Program-made: the position numbers and the translations under genes | Notes under the pieces: model-generated | What the model saw: the letters and a program-made list of their open reading frames with translations, nothing else | The model's database searches: none | What the model was told of the DNA's origin: nothing | Shown here: in pieces, positions 22,382 to 34,316 of the stretch | Numbering within the stretch: the first letter of the stretch is position 1 | Layout of the letters: every line of letters begins with the position of its first letter | From: Psococerastis gibbosa | Lineage: Eukaryota; Arthropoda; Insecta; Psocodea; Psocidae | Direction: 5' to 3' | NCBI GenBank assembly: GCA_963971405.1 | Contig: OZ020489.1 | Coordinates: forward strand, 40,750,510 to 40,814,509 | DNA: 64,000 bases

Positions 22382-23635
22382 GAGATGAAAGAATACAAAA
22401 GAAGTTCAAGTCAGGTATTATGAAAAACGTAATCCCAGAAAAAAAAAACGTGAATTAAAACTATGGAGAGGTAACTCCCAAACTTCTTAAAGACTCAGCT
22501 TTGGCTGCAGAATTTGACGTATGTAGGTTCGTGAATCGTTATGGCAGTAAAAAGCCTAAACACAAACCCATGGAAAGGAGAGTAATAGCCAAGTAGCTCA
22601 GCAGCACAGAAGATGCAGTTAAAACAAAGATAGAAAGGTGTGACTGTGGGCAATGGGACTCCCACAATGATGCCATAACAGTAACCCTCCGAAAAGAGCA
22701 AGAACGTAACCACAAAGGCAGTGCCTTTACCAAACAGTCGTTTAGCCAACGGTTCTCCCCAACAGCGCTAGATAGCAATGCCATTGTCTATTCGCCGCTC
22801 TGAACTAATAACCAACGAAGAGGTTATTTATTACTCCTTTGGCGAACACCAAGGCACGGCGACTAAGGTATTCTGACTGTACCATCTCTCCATGCTCTAG
22901 CCAGAGACGTGCGTTTGAAAAAGGCAACTGGCACCATAACTAGGCTGGGAGACGCAAATGCCTATGGTGCTAAAGGCATAACCTTCAGATCCCTGAACAT
23001 AAACCAGCAGGTTTGAGTAGGCTATATACCAGTCTACGCATCATGTGGTAAATAATTCCCTGGGCATCACAGTGACATAGCAGAGCTGGAAGCCACAGAA
23101 AAGTTCAGAAAGAACTAAAGCAACACCTAATTGAAAAATGCTTGCATGTGAAGGAAATGATGTCAAACTGCTCATTTTTTATATTCTTATGGTCCACAAT
23201 GCGGATAGTAGAAACTACAAATTTTTTAGGTATTGTACGCATAGTAATATACATGTTTCAATTTTTAGTTATTTGAACGCATTTTATTCACTACGAATTA
23301 ATACAGATATTTTCTATTATATTATTACATTACAGAAGCCCGTGCCAGCTTATCTTATCTAGAACTCAAAAGGTGAGCTGATGAGATCAGAAGAACCCGC
23401 TCCACAGACGGACCAGACGTCTCTTATTCACAATGTAATGAAATGTTTTCTTCATAAAACGATTTACCCAAGCCTTTGTATTTAGCTACAGTATATGTAT
23501 AACACGCGCAGTGTTTTTCCACAATTCCAACTTTTGCTTTTTGCAACAAGGAATTTTTGAATGTTTATTTATTAATGAAAAAAAAAATGGGAATAGAAAA
23601 AGCAAAACCTAAGAAACGCTGAAAGTCAATATATA
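22382..23635. other. No supported gene
   Basis: Only short ORFs on both strands with stops throughout. I see no motif or terminal repeat. Confidence 0.4.
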
Positions 23636-24738
23636 CAGGGTGTTCCAGACCACCCGGACACCCCATATATCTCGGTTATTATGAGGAATTTCGAAATGCG
23701 GTAAAAAACTCGATAACTAAGTAGGGGTCGAACTACCTTATTAGGGAATCAAATGTTTTCTCGGAGGGTCCCAAAGGGGGTTTCCGGGGGGTCATAGGTG
23801 GTATCTTGGAATTTTATAATAAAAAGGTATGTCGTGTTGCACATCAAATGATAGTACTTTTAAAGAGCTTTTATTTGATGTGTAACACGGCATGCCTTTA
23901 CATTTGAAAATTCCGAGAAACCACCTATGACCCCCCGAGACGTCCCTTTCGGACCCCCGAAAAAAACATTTGATTCCACCATAAGGTAGTTCGACACCTA
24001 CGTTGTTATCGAACTTTTTACCGCATTTCAAAATTCCTAAAAATAAGGGGATTTGTAGGGGGTGTCCGGGTGGTCTGGAACACCAACAATTTTGTAGTTG
24101 TTACATCAAATGAAAGCTCTCCAATAGGGTTTTCACTTGATGTGTAACGCGGCATGCTTTTACAATTGAAAATCCCGCGAAACCACCAATTTCGGAACCC
24201 CCGAAAAACATTTGATTCCACCATAATGTAGTTCAACCTTGACTTTGTTATCGTACTTTTTACCGCTTTTCGAAATTCCTCATAATAACCGAGATATAGG
24301 GGGTGGTCTGAAACTGAATAAAATTGTAGTTTGTGCCTATCGTACCTGTGCCGGAAGGTGTTTGGCGAAAATAAGTTCACTGATTTCAAATATGTTGTAT
24401 GTAAAGCACAGAAAGTGGGAATCTATTCTAAAAGAACGGTATTGAAATAATAAATGTTTTGACGTGTTAGAATTAAATGTACCTGAACCTTTCAAGCTAG
24501 GTGCGTAATTGTAACATCAAATGAAAGCTCTTCAAAAGGGCTTTCATTTGATGTGCGACACGACATACCTTTGCATTTGAAAATTCCGAGATACCACCTA
24601 TGACCCCCCCCCCCCCCGAAACTCCTTTTGGACCCACTGAAAAACAGTTGATTCCACCCTACATTGTTATCGAACGCATTGCGAAATTCCTCATAATAAC
24701 CGAGATATAGGGGGTGTCCGGGTGGTCTGGAACACCCT
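23636..24738. mobile_element. Composite TIR element with internal repeats
   Basis: The left end CAGGGTGTTCCAGACCACCC is matched by a complementary right end (GGGTGGTCTGGAACACCC, 24719-24736). Both are flanked by TATA-rich sequence. The same block recurs inside at about 24056-24085, and in part at about 24295. So do several copies of a module: the TTTGATGTGTAACACGGCATG type, then GATTCCACCATAAGGTAGTTC. This suggests related elements inserted into each other, or internal amplification. Non-coding. Confidence 0.65.
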
Positions 24739-25161
24739 TTATATATCGTAAATATTTATTCTATGCTGAAAGTCTTGCGCCCTTGAGGCTCAGCAGTTTT
24801 TAATAGGGACTTTTTGGCACCCCCCCCCCCCACCAAACTTCCATTTTATGTACATATTTCACAACACTAGGTGTAATTAAGGACAAATTCACCCTACGTC
24901 AAGTATATTTTGCTGTAGTTCAGTATATAGTACAATACAGTTTACATACTTATTACGACAAGAATCAACAGAATCAGCAGAAATCAATGCAGCCTACTCT
25001 AACTTTAAGATATGCTAAGCGACTACGACAGGTTGACGCTGTTAATTAGAAAACATGCATAAGCGAAACAGAAGTTTATTCGATGTGTTCCAAATGTCAT
25101 ACTAACGTCATCGGGTAATATATTCTTCAGCAGATATCTATGCAGAATTTGATGTTCCTAC
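24739..25161. other. No supported gene
   Basis: Contains a C-run at about 24820-24831. Otherwise unassigned sequence up to the LTR element. Confidence 0.4.
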
Positions 25162-25460
25162 TGTAATACACCCCCCATAAGGGGTAAGGCGTGTAATATC
25201 CGTGTTACAATATCCGTGTGTATGTATATTCATGGTACGTCCGGTTATGTGTGACTCTCACGATAGTTATAATAGTATATCCTATTGTGTGATTACCTAA
25301 CTATGAACCAGCCTCTGTCTAATGTAACATTGATGTATAAAACGATTGAACCACCACTATTATACAGCATTTAGTTCGGATCCTCTGACTAGTTAATTAG
25401 TCTTCTTGGAGAACTCCTTACCCATTCGTAGTGCACCCTTAACCATTTCGGGGCATTACA
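25162..25460 (+). repeat. 5' LTR
   Basis: 299 bp, TG...CA ends, nearly identical to 28132-28430 (for example CTTACCC here versus CTTGCCC there). Confidence 0.9.
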
Positions 25461-25466
25461 TTATTT

Positions 25467-25478
25467 TGGTGTCAGAAG
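25467..25478 (+). other. Putative primer-binding site (tRNA-Leu type)
   Basis: TGGTGTCAGAAG begins 6 bp after the 5' LTR. It matches the 3' end expected of an insect tRNA-Leu for 12 bases. Confidence 0.6.
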
Positions 25479-25734
25479 AAAACCAGGGGACTGCTCCACC
25501 AAAATTCCGTGCATTCAAGTTCTGGGTACCAGACCCTTTTTGAGAAGAACTTCCACGGCTGTAGCACCCCCTGCCTGAGCCAGCGACGTCGGGCCGCAGA
25601 CGCATTCTTCCTACCTCGCAAGCTGCCTTCCGCCGCTCCACCTTGCTGCTGTCCAGTATCTGATTCTGAGTGTCTCTTCTTCCCCACAGCGACAGGTGCC
25701 GCTCATCATCCATCCGTTCAGACGACTGCATGAA

Positions 25735-27714
25735 ATGAATCTACTCTGCTTGTTTTCTCTTATACTTACCATATCCGGACAACGTCCACCGAACTTTTTG
25801 AATCAGCCTATTCGCCATTCTCCGGGACTTTTCTACGACAAATTGGGAACCACGTCGTTCTACAATACGGAATGGAAGTTGATGTTATTTAGATATCTCT
25901 GCCTTGGAAGAATCATTTTACACTGCTGACTCACTTTTCCGCGATACAACCAAAGTTTGCGAAACAAATAAGGTGCTCTTAAATTTTTTGGCTTGCGAAC
26001 AGTTTCATCCTGTCGCCCAACATAAACTAGCCGCTGTACAACATAAGCAAACGATGCTTCACGATCTTGTCCAGCACCGGTCAAAAAGAGGATGGTTTAA
26101 TGCCATCGGAACGGTTGCCAAAACCATTTTTGGAACCCTCGACCAAAATGATTATGATTATTTTAATCAACAAATAGACAACATGCAAAGCAACAACCGC
26201 GAAGTCCTAACACTAATACTAGAGCAGGCTGTAATCGTAGAATCGACAGTATCAAACTTCAATAAAACCATCTCAACTATCAAGAACAACGAAGAAGCTT
26301 TCAACCAAAACCTAAAAAAATTCGAAGCTTTCACTGCAAATATGACTATGCAAATCTCAGCCGTTGAGATAAAGACACAGATTAGTCACCACTATAACTT
26401 GTTAATGTCCGTCTTGTTAGACTTGGACCACGAATACGAAACGCTCATAGATGCAATTTTATTTGCCAAACAAAATATCCTACATCCCGCTTTAATTTCC
26501 CCATCACAATTAGTTACTGAACTGAAAAAAACTCTTTTATACCTACCTAATGAATTACATTACCCTGTGAATATTGAAATCGAAAATATGATAGATCTAC
26601 AGAGTATCAAACACTTAACTATGTTTCTAAAAAGCCCAAGACTTATTACCTTAGTGTATGTCCCCATTGTAGACTTTAATAAACATAATATGTACCATAT
26701 TTTACCATTGCCTATGCAAGTTCCTAAGACACTAACTTACCGTTTTATAGCACCAAGTAAATCATTTATCACCTTATCCGAAAATAAAATTCATTTTTCC
26801 TTAATGGATTCCCTTCAGGGTTGTAAAAAATTGTCCTCAGGTAAATTCATATGTAAACTGGAAAATCCACTCACGTTAGTGCATTCACAACCACAATGCG
26901 AAGTGAAATCACTCTTATACCCAACAGAAATTCCCCAAAATTGCGAAATCCACGAACTCCAATTCTTACCACATGCCATTTGGCATAAATTATTCCTAAA
27001 GAATCACTGGTTATATATTACGCCGCATACCGATTCTCTAACGATAAACTGTAAAAATTCTGTTGATTCTGATTCTGAATTCTGTAAGATCCTGTTGACA
27101 TTCAGCTATTTCCGTTAGGAATTTTCTCCTTAAATAAAGATTGTAAAGCCTACTCAGCTACTATAATCCTACAGGCTGAAGATATTAAGGCTAGTAATGT
27201 ATCAACTATTATTCCACGTTATAGCCTCCCACAAACGGTACACGTTACCCTTCAGACCAATAACTCGCTTAACTTCAATTTCCTACAGTCCAATATAACC
27301 GTCTCAGATTATAATGACTTAAAGCTGATTTCACATAAGCTACAGCATGTAAAAGATGTTGCTAAAACCTTGCTTACCACTCGCCAGATAACTCAGCACG
27401 TCAGTTATGTTACGATAGTCCCATACGTTATAATCGCATTTCTCGCTCTATACGGCTTATACTACGTAAAAATAAGATGTTTCCCTAATCTCCAGTTACC
27501 CCGTAATATATCCATTCGTCGAATTACTAGGAGTGTACCCTCTGCGCCAATATTTGACGATAATTTCGAGAATAGAGGTAACTACGAATTACAACCACTG
27601 ACGTCTCGACCAGACGATGAAACTCAACCTGCCACTAACTCACCCCTTCGCCGAAGCTCGCGAATCCAAAACCAAAGGCAAAACAGATTAAATACTTTGA
27701 ACCCTCCCCCGTAA
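25735..27714 (+). pseudogene. env: Errantivirus-like envelope (baculovirus F-like fusion protein), two frame breaks
   Basis: The protein lies in three pieces: 25735 to about 25890, about 25880-27118, and about 27119-27714. At least two frame changes separate them. The first piece starts with a signal peptide (MNLLCLFSLILTISG). The second has a furin-type site RSKR (26078-26089) directly followed by a Gly/hydrophobic fusion-peptide-like segment, then a long helical ectodomain. The third has a membrane anchor (VTIVPYVIIAFLALYGLYYV) and a basic cytoplasmic tail. This order matches gypsy-type Env and baculovirus F proteins, which mediate membrane fusion. The breaks make this copy non-functional as it stands. 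Confidence 0.8.
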
Positions 27715-28131
27715 ACGCTTAAGATAGATAATATATAGTTATAAATTTTAACCTCTAATGAAGAACATGAGCCTATATTTTCCTCATACTAAATTTTAAA
27801 AAAAAAATTGTATTGTAAATTGTAAATGATAAATTTCGAAACATTGTATTGTAGGACTAAACAGGTGTCAAAATATTGTATTATGTAACTAGACAAATTA
27901 AAAATATTGTATTGTATAGCTAAACTATATTAATCGAGACTGGTATTCAAAAATTAATTTGCAAGAGAATCTATGGTAATAAATTATTATTCGATGTATA
28001 CAACTTTTCCGCTATAGTTAAGTATATTCTAATTTTGTATGTTTAAATTTCAAATGTTTCAAATTTTATACCTACTGTGTGTTGTTCACCATACCTGTAC
28101 CTACTTTAAGCTCCTCATAAGGGGTAAGATG

Positions 28132-28430
28132 TGTAATACACTCCCCATAAGGGGTAAGGCGTGTAATATCCGTGTTACAATATCCGTGTGTATGTATATT
28201 CATGGTACGTCCGGTTATGTGTGACTCTCACGATAGTTATAATAGTATATCCTATTGTGTGATTACCTAACTATGAACCAGCCTCTGTCTAATGTAACAT
28301 TGATGTATAAAACGATTGAACCACCACTATTATACAGCATTTAGTTCGGATCCTCTGACTAGTTAATTAGTCTTCTTGGAGAACTCCTTGCCCATTCGTA
28401 GTGCACCCTTAACCATTTCGGGGCATTACA
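28132..28430 (+). repeat. 3' LTR
   Basis: 299 bp, direct repeat of 25162-25460. A partial duplicate of its start (CTCATAAGGGGTAAG) lies just upstream at about 28112. Confidence 0.9.
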
Positions 28431-28434
28431 CTAC

Positions 28435-29640
28435 CCTAACTTTACATGTGCTGCTAAACAGCTGTTACTACACAAACACAAGTATATAGTTATATCAGCC
28501 CTCTAACGACAGATGCGGTAATTGGAGTTACATCAGTCCTCTAATGAAGATAATTAGAAGATAACTGATTACCAGAGAAAACACCAAAGAGTCACACCCA
28601 AAGCCGTAGATAACAAGAAAGTATATAAGGAACGAAAAAGGCTATAATTGATTCGAATATAATTTCATTTCGAATTGTTAACAATACTTGCTTTAATGAT
28701 AGAAAATTGTTTTTTTTTAAACATTGACAAAAGAAATTATTACTCAATAATATACACACGGTAACCCATGAACTATTATAGTTCGCTATGGGAAAGGGAC
28801 TCGGAAAGGAATTTCAGTCATACGTAATTGTAAATGTAGAATCTAACCCTCCCGTAACAATCCGAATCCAAACGGCTTCCCATTTGAGTGCTGAAAACAT
28901 ACATTGGCAAAATAGTAGGCAAAATAAGAACAGTAACATGGAAGACACTCACCGAATCCTGCGCAGAGACAACAAGAAACTGCAGCTAACACCGCCGTTG
29001 TTGTGCAGCGTGGTAGAGGAAGACTGCCGGCAGCTACAATCGCAGCAACGTACATTACATACAGGTACAGAACGTCGTCAGCAACATCCAGTTGCTAAAT
29101 CAGAAACAGCAATCCAGCCATCCCCGCACGAGCACCGCAATAAATCTAAAACAATAGAAACAGTTTTAAAACCAAGGAATTACAAAAAAAAATCAGTGCG
29201 GCATGATAACCCATTCAGTGGCGGCCAGAGGTCAAATTGCCACAAGTGCAAAGTACCGTTTTGCCCCCCCCCCCCTCCCCCTCATGCACCTGCCTCGGTC
29301 ACCACTGAGCCCATTATGAGTCTTGCTAAGCCTGAGGACAGGTAGAGTTCACAATTTGAGATGTGGTCAGCAACATGACCGCCAGTCCAGATAAAATCAA
29401 GTATGGGGGAAATTTTAATTTTTTTTTTTCGTAATCTTCCGTTTTATAGCCCAACTGGACTATTCCATACCATCTATGCACGAGCCCAACACATAATAAT
29501 TTCCATCCGTAGGAAAACTGTGCCAAATTTTCAAACCGGCAAATGTCGCACATAATATTCATTAACCTAACAGGTGTAAAAAATTAAATTTCCCAGAATA
29601 TATCGATCGAAGAGCTATACATGAAATATAAATAAATAAG
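28435..29640. other. Unassigned stretch with one long ORF
   Basis: A 185-codon + frame (28788-29345) is Gln/Arg/Lys-rich, with CHKCKVPFC followed by a poly-Pro run encoded by C-tracts. No family is recognised and no splice context is evident. It could be chance or a decayed gene. Confidence 0.25.
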
Positions 29641-29762
29641 CCCGGGACCGCCTGCTTTACATGCCCTCCGAAGCATGGCGAGAAAATGTAGTAAGTGTGG
29701 GACTCGAACCAACAACTTTTCGAGTGAAAGTTGGAGTCTGTACCACTACTCTACATGTCCTG
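29641..29762 (-). mobile_element. tRNA-derived SINE, minus strand
   Basis: On the minus strand it carries a B-box-like GGTTCGAGTCCC and the family segment CTTCGGAGGGCATGTAAAGC, then GGCGGTCCCGGGC. Related copies are at 31220, 41257, 55635 and 62935. A (TA)n tract follows at 29764. Confidence 0.65.
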
Positions 29763-29784
29763 ACTATATATATATATATATATC

Positions 29785-30030
29785 GAGGTCAAGTTTGGCC
29801 ATGTCATGAGGAACGAAAAATATCGCTTTCTGCATGTAATAATGCAAGGGAAGATGGAAGGACAGAGGGCTCCCGGCAGAAGAACATCCTGATTGAAAAG
29901 CCTGATGGCAGTGATTTGGCAAGAGCACGACTTCCCTTTTCAAAGCAGTAGTCTGCAAGGTCCAAATTGCCAAGATGGTCACCAATCTTCGATAGAAGAG
30001 GTATTTAAAGAAGAAGAATACCATGACTAA
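29785..30030 (+). pseudogene. LINE 3' end fragment (ORF2 C terminus)
   Basis: The + strand reads FGHVMRNEKYRFLHVIMQGK, then EGQRAPGRRTS and, after a stop, a tail. This is the typical C-terminal end of many insect LINE ORF2 proteins. Truncated and interrupted. Confidence 0.6.
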
Positions 30031-31138
30031 CACCAAACGGTATTCCGCAACAAATATAAATCCTAAAATAAATGTTTCCATGAATTTAAGAAAATAAATA
30101 GAATGGCTTCGCGGGCCTAGTATGCTGTTGGGCAATAACTTAACCATAGGTACTTAACTGGGTTAACCTGGGTTTGAAAATGTAACCAGAACAATTTTGG
30201 AGAAACTCTTTTCCAATCGAATCTTGTCGTATTTACATGTTCAATCCCTGTTTTTACCAAACGGCTCACTGATCACACACACATATAATATAATATTTAT
30301 TCGATCGAAGAAATATTTAAAATGCGTATATTTTGTATTTTTTTGTTCTTGAAATTTTTTGAATTTTTGTATTATATTACTATTACACGCTTCAATATTG
30401 CTTAAAACAATATTTATTGGATCTAATATTAGATTGTGTTATCAGGGGGAATCAATACGGTAACCAGCTGCAAAAATTCATATTCATATTAAAAACAAAA
30501 AAACAAAAATTTCTTCAAGAAATTAAAGAATTAACTTAAATTATTAAATTAATAACTTAAATTATTAAATTAATAATTTCCTTTCATAAAATTTACTAAG
30601 GAGCTAGGCTATATTTGTTACACAAATGTTAACACCGATCGGTCAGTTATTAAACTTTGTAATTATGAAGTGGTACCCATATAATAAACAATACAATTTT
30701 CAGGAAATTTACTGTATGTCTTCTTGTTGATACTTTAATTTAATTTTTTTTTTACCGACTGTGGGGGCCTTAGAATATTTTTGAAAACTGCTCAGTTGTA
30801 TACTTACACGACCTCGTCCGCTAACCAACAAGTCCCATACGACACTACTAGCGTACAGCGAGGCCGCACTATCTATTCTGGACAGCTCCGGTTATGTCCA
30901 CGAATATCTCAAATTGACTTCACTAATGCTTCGCCTATGGGTCTCCAAAATAACATTAACATGATCACATAACTATTGCACATTTAAATCTTTCGAAATC
31001 GCAATATTACTAGTACCATGGGAAACTCCCATAACTGTAATAAGCGAAAATAACAAGTGAAAGGCTTACAACTGTACAAAGTTAAATACAATACATGAAA
31101 TGTCTATGTTGTAGCTGTCAATAATATCTGAATAGCTT
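30031..31138. other. No supported gene
   Basis: AT-rich. A 63-codon ORF at 30781 has no recognisable family. Short A/T tandem-like patches lie near 30500-30590. Confidence 0.4.
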
Positions 31139-31543
31139 AAATACTCCTCTATATTTAGACATTCGAAAGTTCCATGGTCTTAATGAGCAACATAAATTAA
31201 TTAAACCGCTATTCTATTTCACCCGAATGGTTGTTGGTTCGAGTCCCAGACTGGCTACATTTTCTGGCCATGCTTCGGAGGGCATGTAAAGCAGGCGGTC
31301 CCGGGCTTTCCTAGTTGAGTGTAAGAGAGGGCTTGTAGCCCTAACTCCGCTAGGTTGGCTTTGTAATAGAAGAAAAAAAGTCAATATTTATTTATTTTTA
31401 TTTATTTATTTTATTTCTTTGTTTCAGACTTATATTTTTATTTTATACGTTAAAAAAAACAGTGGATCCGCATCCGTAGGAAGAAGTTCCAAAACTGTGT
31501 TAATGACGGCCACATAAATATAACAAAATGTAGAGGAGTATTT
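31139..31543. mobile_element. MITE with a SINE inserted inside
   Basis: Ends AATACTCCTCTATATTT and AAAATGTAGAGGAGTATT are complementary. A related hairpin lies at 55869-56031. The SINE copy at 31220-31385 sits between the arms. Confidence 0.6.
31220..31385 (+). mobile_element. tRNA-derived SINE, longest copy
   Basis: B-box-like GGTTCGAGTCCC is followed by GGCGGTCCCGGGCTTTCC, CTAACTCCGCTAGGTTGGC and an A-rich/AGTC tail before (ATTT)n. It resembles a Pol III-transcribed SINE whose 3' end may be shared with a LINE. Confidence 0.7.
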
Positions 31544-32363
31544 TTCTTCTAATGTATGAAACATTTCCAATAGTTCAACCATTCATCCTTCGCTTTTAGA
31601 TCGGCTATCAAATATGTGGAATGATAACGGAAAAGGTCCGTAACTTACTATCATGCTTAATCACATAATCATATCCATCAATTTATGTCTGAAATTTTCA
31701 ACTTTCGTACATTCTCCTATCCTTCGTTTTATTTCATTATATTCGGTTTACCACGCAATTGTTGAATGGCACAGATCATATGGCATAGTATGTTGGAGGT
31801 AATCAACATGGATGGGTAGTGTTGAAGCAACAAAAGCGAGCTGTAAGAATAATGGCTGGAAAATGTCGGAGACAGCCATGTCGGCCTCTATTTCAGCAAC
31901 TCAAAATACGTATCCGCTCCAACTATATACGTACTACGCACTGCTACACTGGTTAGATCGTAAATCGTGTGTATTTCGTGTCATTTTGCCTGTAACCATG
32001 CAATCCATTGTTGCAGCTCGACGCCGTAATAAAAACAAATTGCAAGTACATATACGTAATAAATTAATAATTAACTGTTCATTTATTAGAGAGCATTTAA
32101 TTGAATATCCTGGAAATAGGGATCGCCAGTCACAATACTAGACATGCCGGAGACATATCAGTCACGGCAGCCAGACTGACATCCCGGCAGCGCAGTCCAC
32201 AAGCCGCAGGCATCCGCTACCAGACTCCATAAAACAACAACCTATAGACGAAGCTTTCAAGAAAGCACTAGTTGCCTGGTTGACGAGGATTGTGCAATCT
32301 GATTTAAATGTAAAGCTATAGACTATCTATATATCAGGACGCAAGATGACTGCCCTCAATGTC
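31544..32363. other. No supported gene
   Basis: A 109-codon ORF (31812) contains VEATKASCKNNGWKMS and VAARRRNKNKLQ. I recognise no family and it is probably transposon debris. Confidence 0.3.
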
Positions 32364-32615
32364 TAATTGAGGAGCAAACTTTCAAAACGCCACTAATCCA
32401 TTTTCGTGAAATGTTCAGGAAAGACGAAAAACATTATTATTTCGGTTTTATTATAACGGGAATATAAGATTTGAACCGTTCAGAAGACTGGGTTAAAGGT
32501 TTTTGTTTTGATTAGCCATCCTGATTCAACTCATCTTCAAGACAGAAAATTGATGATAAAATCAATTTTTAATTATCATGGATTTGTGACGTTTTGAAAG
32601 TTTGCTCCTCAATTA
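32364..32615. mobile_element. Small MITE
   Basis: Inverted ends TAATTGAGGAGCAAACTTTC and complement, 252 bp in all, non-coding. Confidence 0.65.
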
Positions 32616-32781
32616 TCATTTGATTGATCGGTAACCACATTTTGGAATAGTAACTTCAAGGTTTGGCTACAACTCGTGGTCAACTTTACGTGGTTTTTTT
32701 ATCTCATAGTTGTGACCTACGAGGGTGTAAAAATGTAAAATACTAGCCCGAAAACCGAAAACAGACTTTGGTAAAGGTTTG

Positions 32782-33059
32782 GTTAAGCTACCCCGAATAA
32801 AATAACAATATTTGGTAATGTATCGTTTATTAAGTAGAATAGAAAGGTCGGCGAAGCATAATTATTTACTTACAGCCCATTTTACTACGTATATATATAG
32901 AGTTTTAGCATTGACAGGCATAGGCACTTGTCACTTGAAGGAGCATGTCAGAGGCATGTAAATAAAACAATCCTTGCTTAATATACTACACAAGTTATCT
33001 TGCCAATGGGAAGTTTGCCTTCCACTTCATTAGCATTTTCAACCGCGGGGTAGCTTAAC
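32782..33059. mobile_element. MITE, GTTAAGCTACCCC family, copy 1
   Basis: Ends GTTAAGCTACCCCG and CGGGGTAGCTTAAC. The interior matches the copy at 58729-59190 (GGCGAAGCATAATTATTTAC, CTTGCCAATGGG). Confidence 0.7.
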
Positions 33060-33921
33060 TAGACATTTGGGCAGACATTTATTGAAAAGTACTGACTTGG
33101 AGTATTTCATAAAACTTGAAGGCTGAAGCAAGTATTCAATGTTATGTGACTTCATTCTTCTGATAATCGCTATAACGGACAGGCTTCCAGGCTCTCTTCT
33201 CCGACTTATCTCCTATAAAGTAACAATAATTAAAGTTATAACGGACTAAGAAATCGAGCAATTGCGCAGGAATGCAGACATTTCCACCCGCTTACACGAG
33301 AAAACTACCGTGTAATCATTGCGTGCCTTAACTCCAGAATCCAGATGTCCACGCAGTCCGCCTAGTAGGTCGATAAGTACATTATGGGGTTAATTAGTAT
33401 TGCTTGCTTTCTTTTTGCATTGCATTTCGCCCATTATTCATTTTTGCTTAGCTTTGCGCTTAGCCTTAGACTCAAGAATGCAACCAACAATTCAATTTAT
33501 TACAAAGAGGTTATTTAATTAATAGTATTTGCTAATGCATACCTGTAATCTCGTGGAGAACATTATATGACAGTATAAAGCAATCTAAGACACAAATTAA
33601 CAGATTTAACAATTATAAAAGAAAGGATTAAAAAGATTATGCATAAAGCAACAGGATAAGGGGAAACCGGCAGAGTGAAGGCAGTGAAGCACTGAAGCGC
33701 TTCTCCGGCTTCTCCACCCCCTTCCCCCCGCGACTCTTCCTACCTCTTCTATCCTTATTCTGTGCTTCCTACTTTATTAGCAGAGTTTGACAGTTTATGG
33801 GAGCGAAGCGGAAATGAAAATGGCGGTGAGCCGGTGAACGTCGAACGAACCATTATTAAACCCAGACGAATCTTTCATTATGTCATCCCCATGAACGACG
33901 TCATGGGGCCATTATACAAAT
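33060..33921. other. No supported gene
   Basis: No ORF above the noise and no terminal repeats seen. It includes a C/T-rich patch near 33700-33760. Confidence 0.4.
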
Positions 33922-34316
33922 GAGGATATGCTACGTAGAAAAATAGCACCCCAAAATTTGTTGTTTTTATTGACATTTTATTTGTTATTTAATTAACAAA
34001 GCATGTCATTAAAAATTTGGCTCATGGAAATTGTAGAAGACTGCTTCATGCATCATGTAATAGGAAATATTAAATTTTTGGTACCTTAGTTCTTTCATAA
34101 ATACCAGAACGGACTAAAATTATGCGTATTCTGGGATTTTTGGAAGAACTACTAAACCAAAAAGTAAAAATACCCGATTATATGATGCACGAAGTAGTCT
34201 TCTACAACTTCCATGAGCCAAATCTTTAATGACTTGCTTTGTTAATTAAATAAAAAATAAAAAGTCCATAAAAACAACAAATTTTGGGGTGCTCATTTTC
34301 TACGTAGCATGTCCTC
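33922..34316. mobile_element. MITE with about 150-bp inverted repeats
   Basis: Ends GAGGATATGCTACGTAGAAAA and its complement. Long complementary arms (TTTGTTGTTTTTATTGAC, ATTTGGCTCATGGAA) fold the 395-bp element into one hairpin. Confidence 0.75.

Larger units (their letters stand above)
25162..28430 (+). mobile_element. LTR element carrying only env (gag-pol missing)
   Basis: Two direct LTRs of 299 bp (25162-25460, 28132-28430) start TGTAATACAC and end GGGGCATTACA. CTAC flanks both sides (25158-25161, 28431-28434), a 4-bp target duplication typical of Gypsy elements. A primer-binding site lies at 25467 and a purine-rich tract (ATAAGGGGTAAGA) just before the 3' LTR. The interior of about 2.7 kb encodes only an errantivirus-like envelope. 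There is no zinc knuckle, protease, RT or integrase. The LTRs are nearly identical by eye, so insertion was fairly recent. Mobilisation must have depended on proteins from another copy. Confidence 0.88.

Noticed and set aside
28788-29345. Genuine host gene of 185 aa
   Set aside because: Low-complexity Gln/Arg/Pro content, a C-run encoding the Pro stretch and no recognised domain. Kept only as an unassigned ORF.
29690-29762. tRNA gene
   Set aside because: There is a B-box-like GGTTCGAGTCCC on the minus strand, but no credible cloverleaf. The flanks recur in dispersed copies, so it is a SINE.
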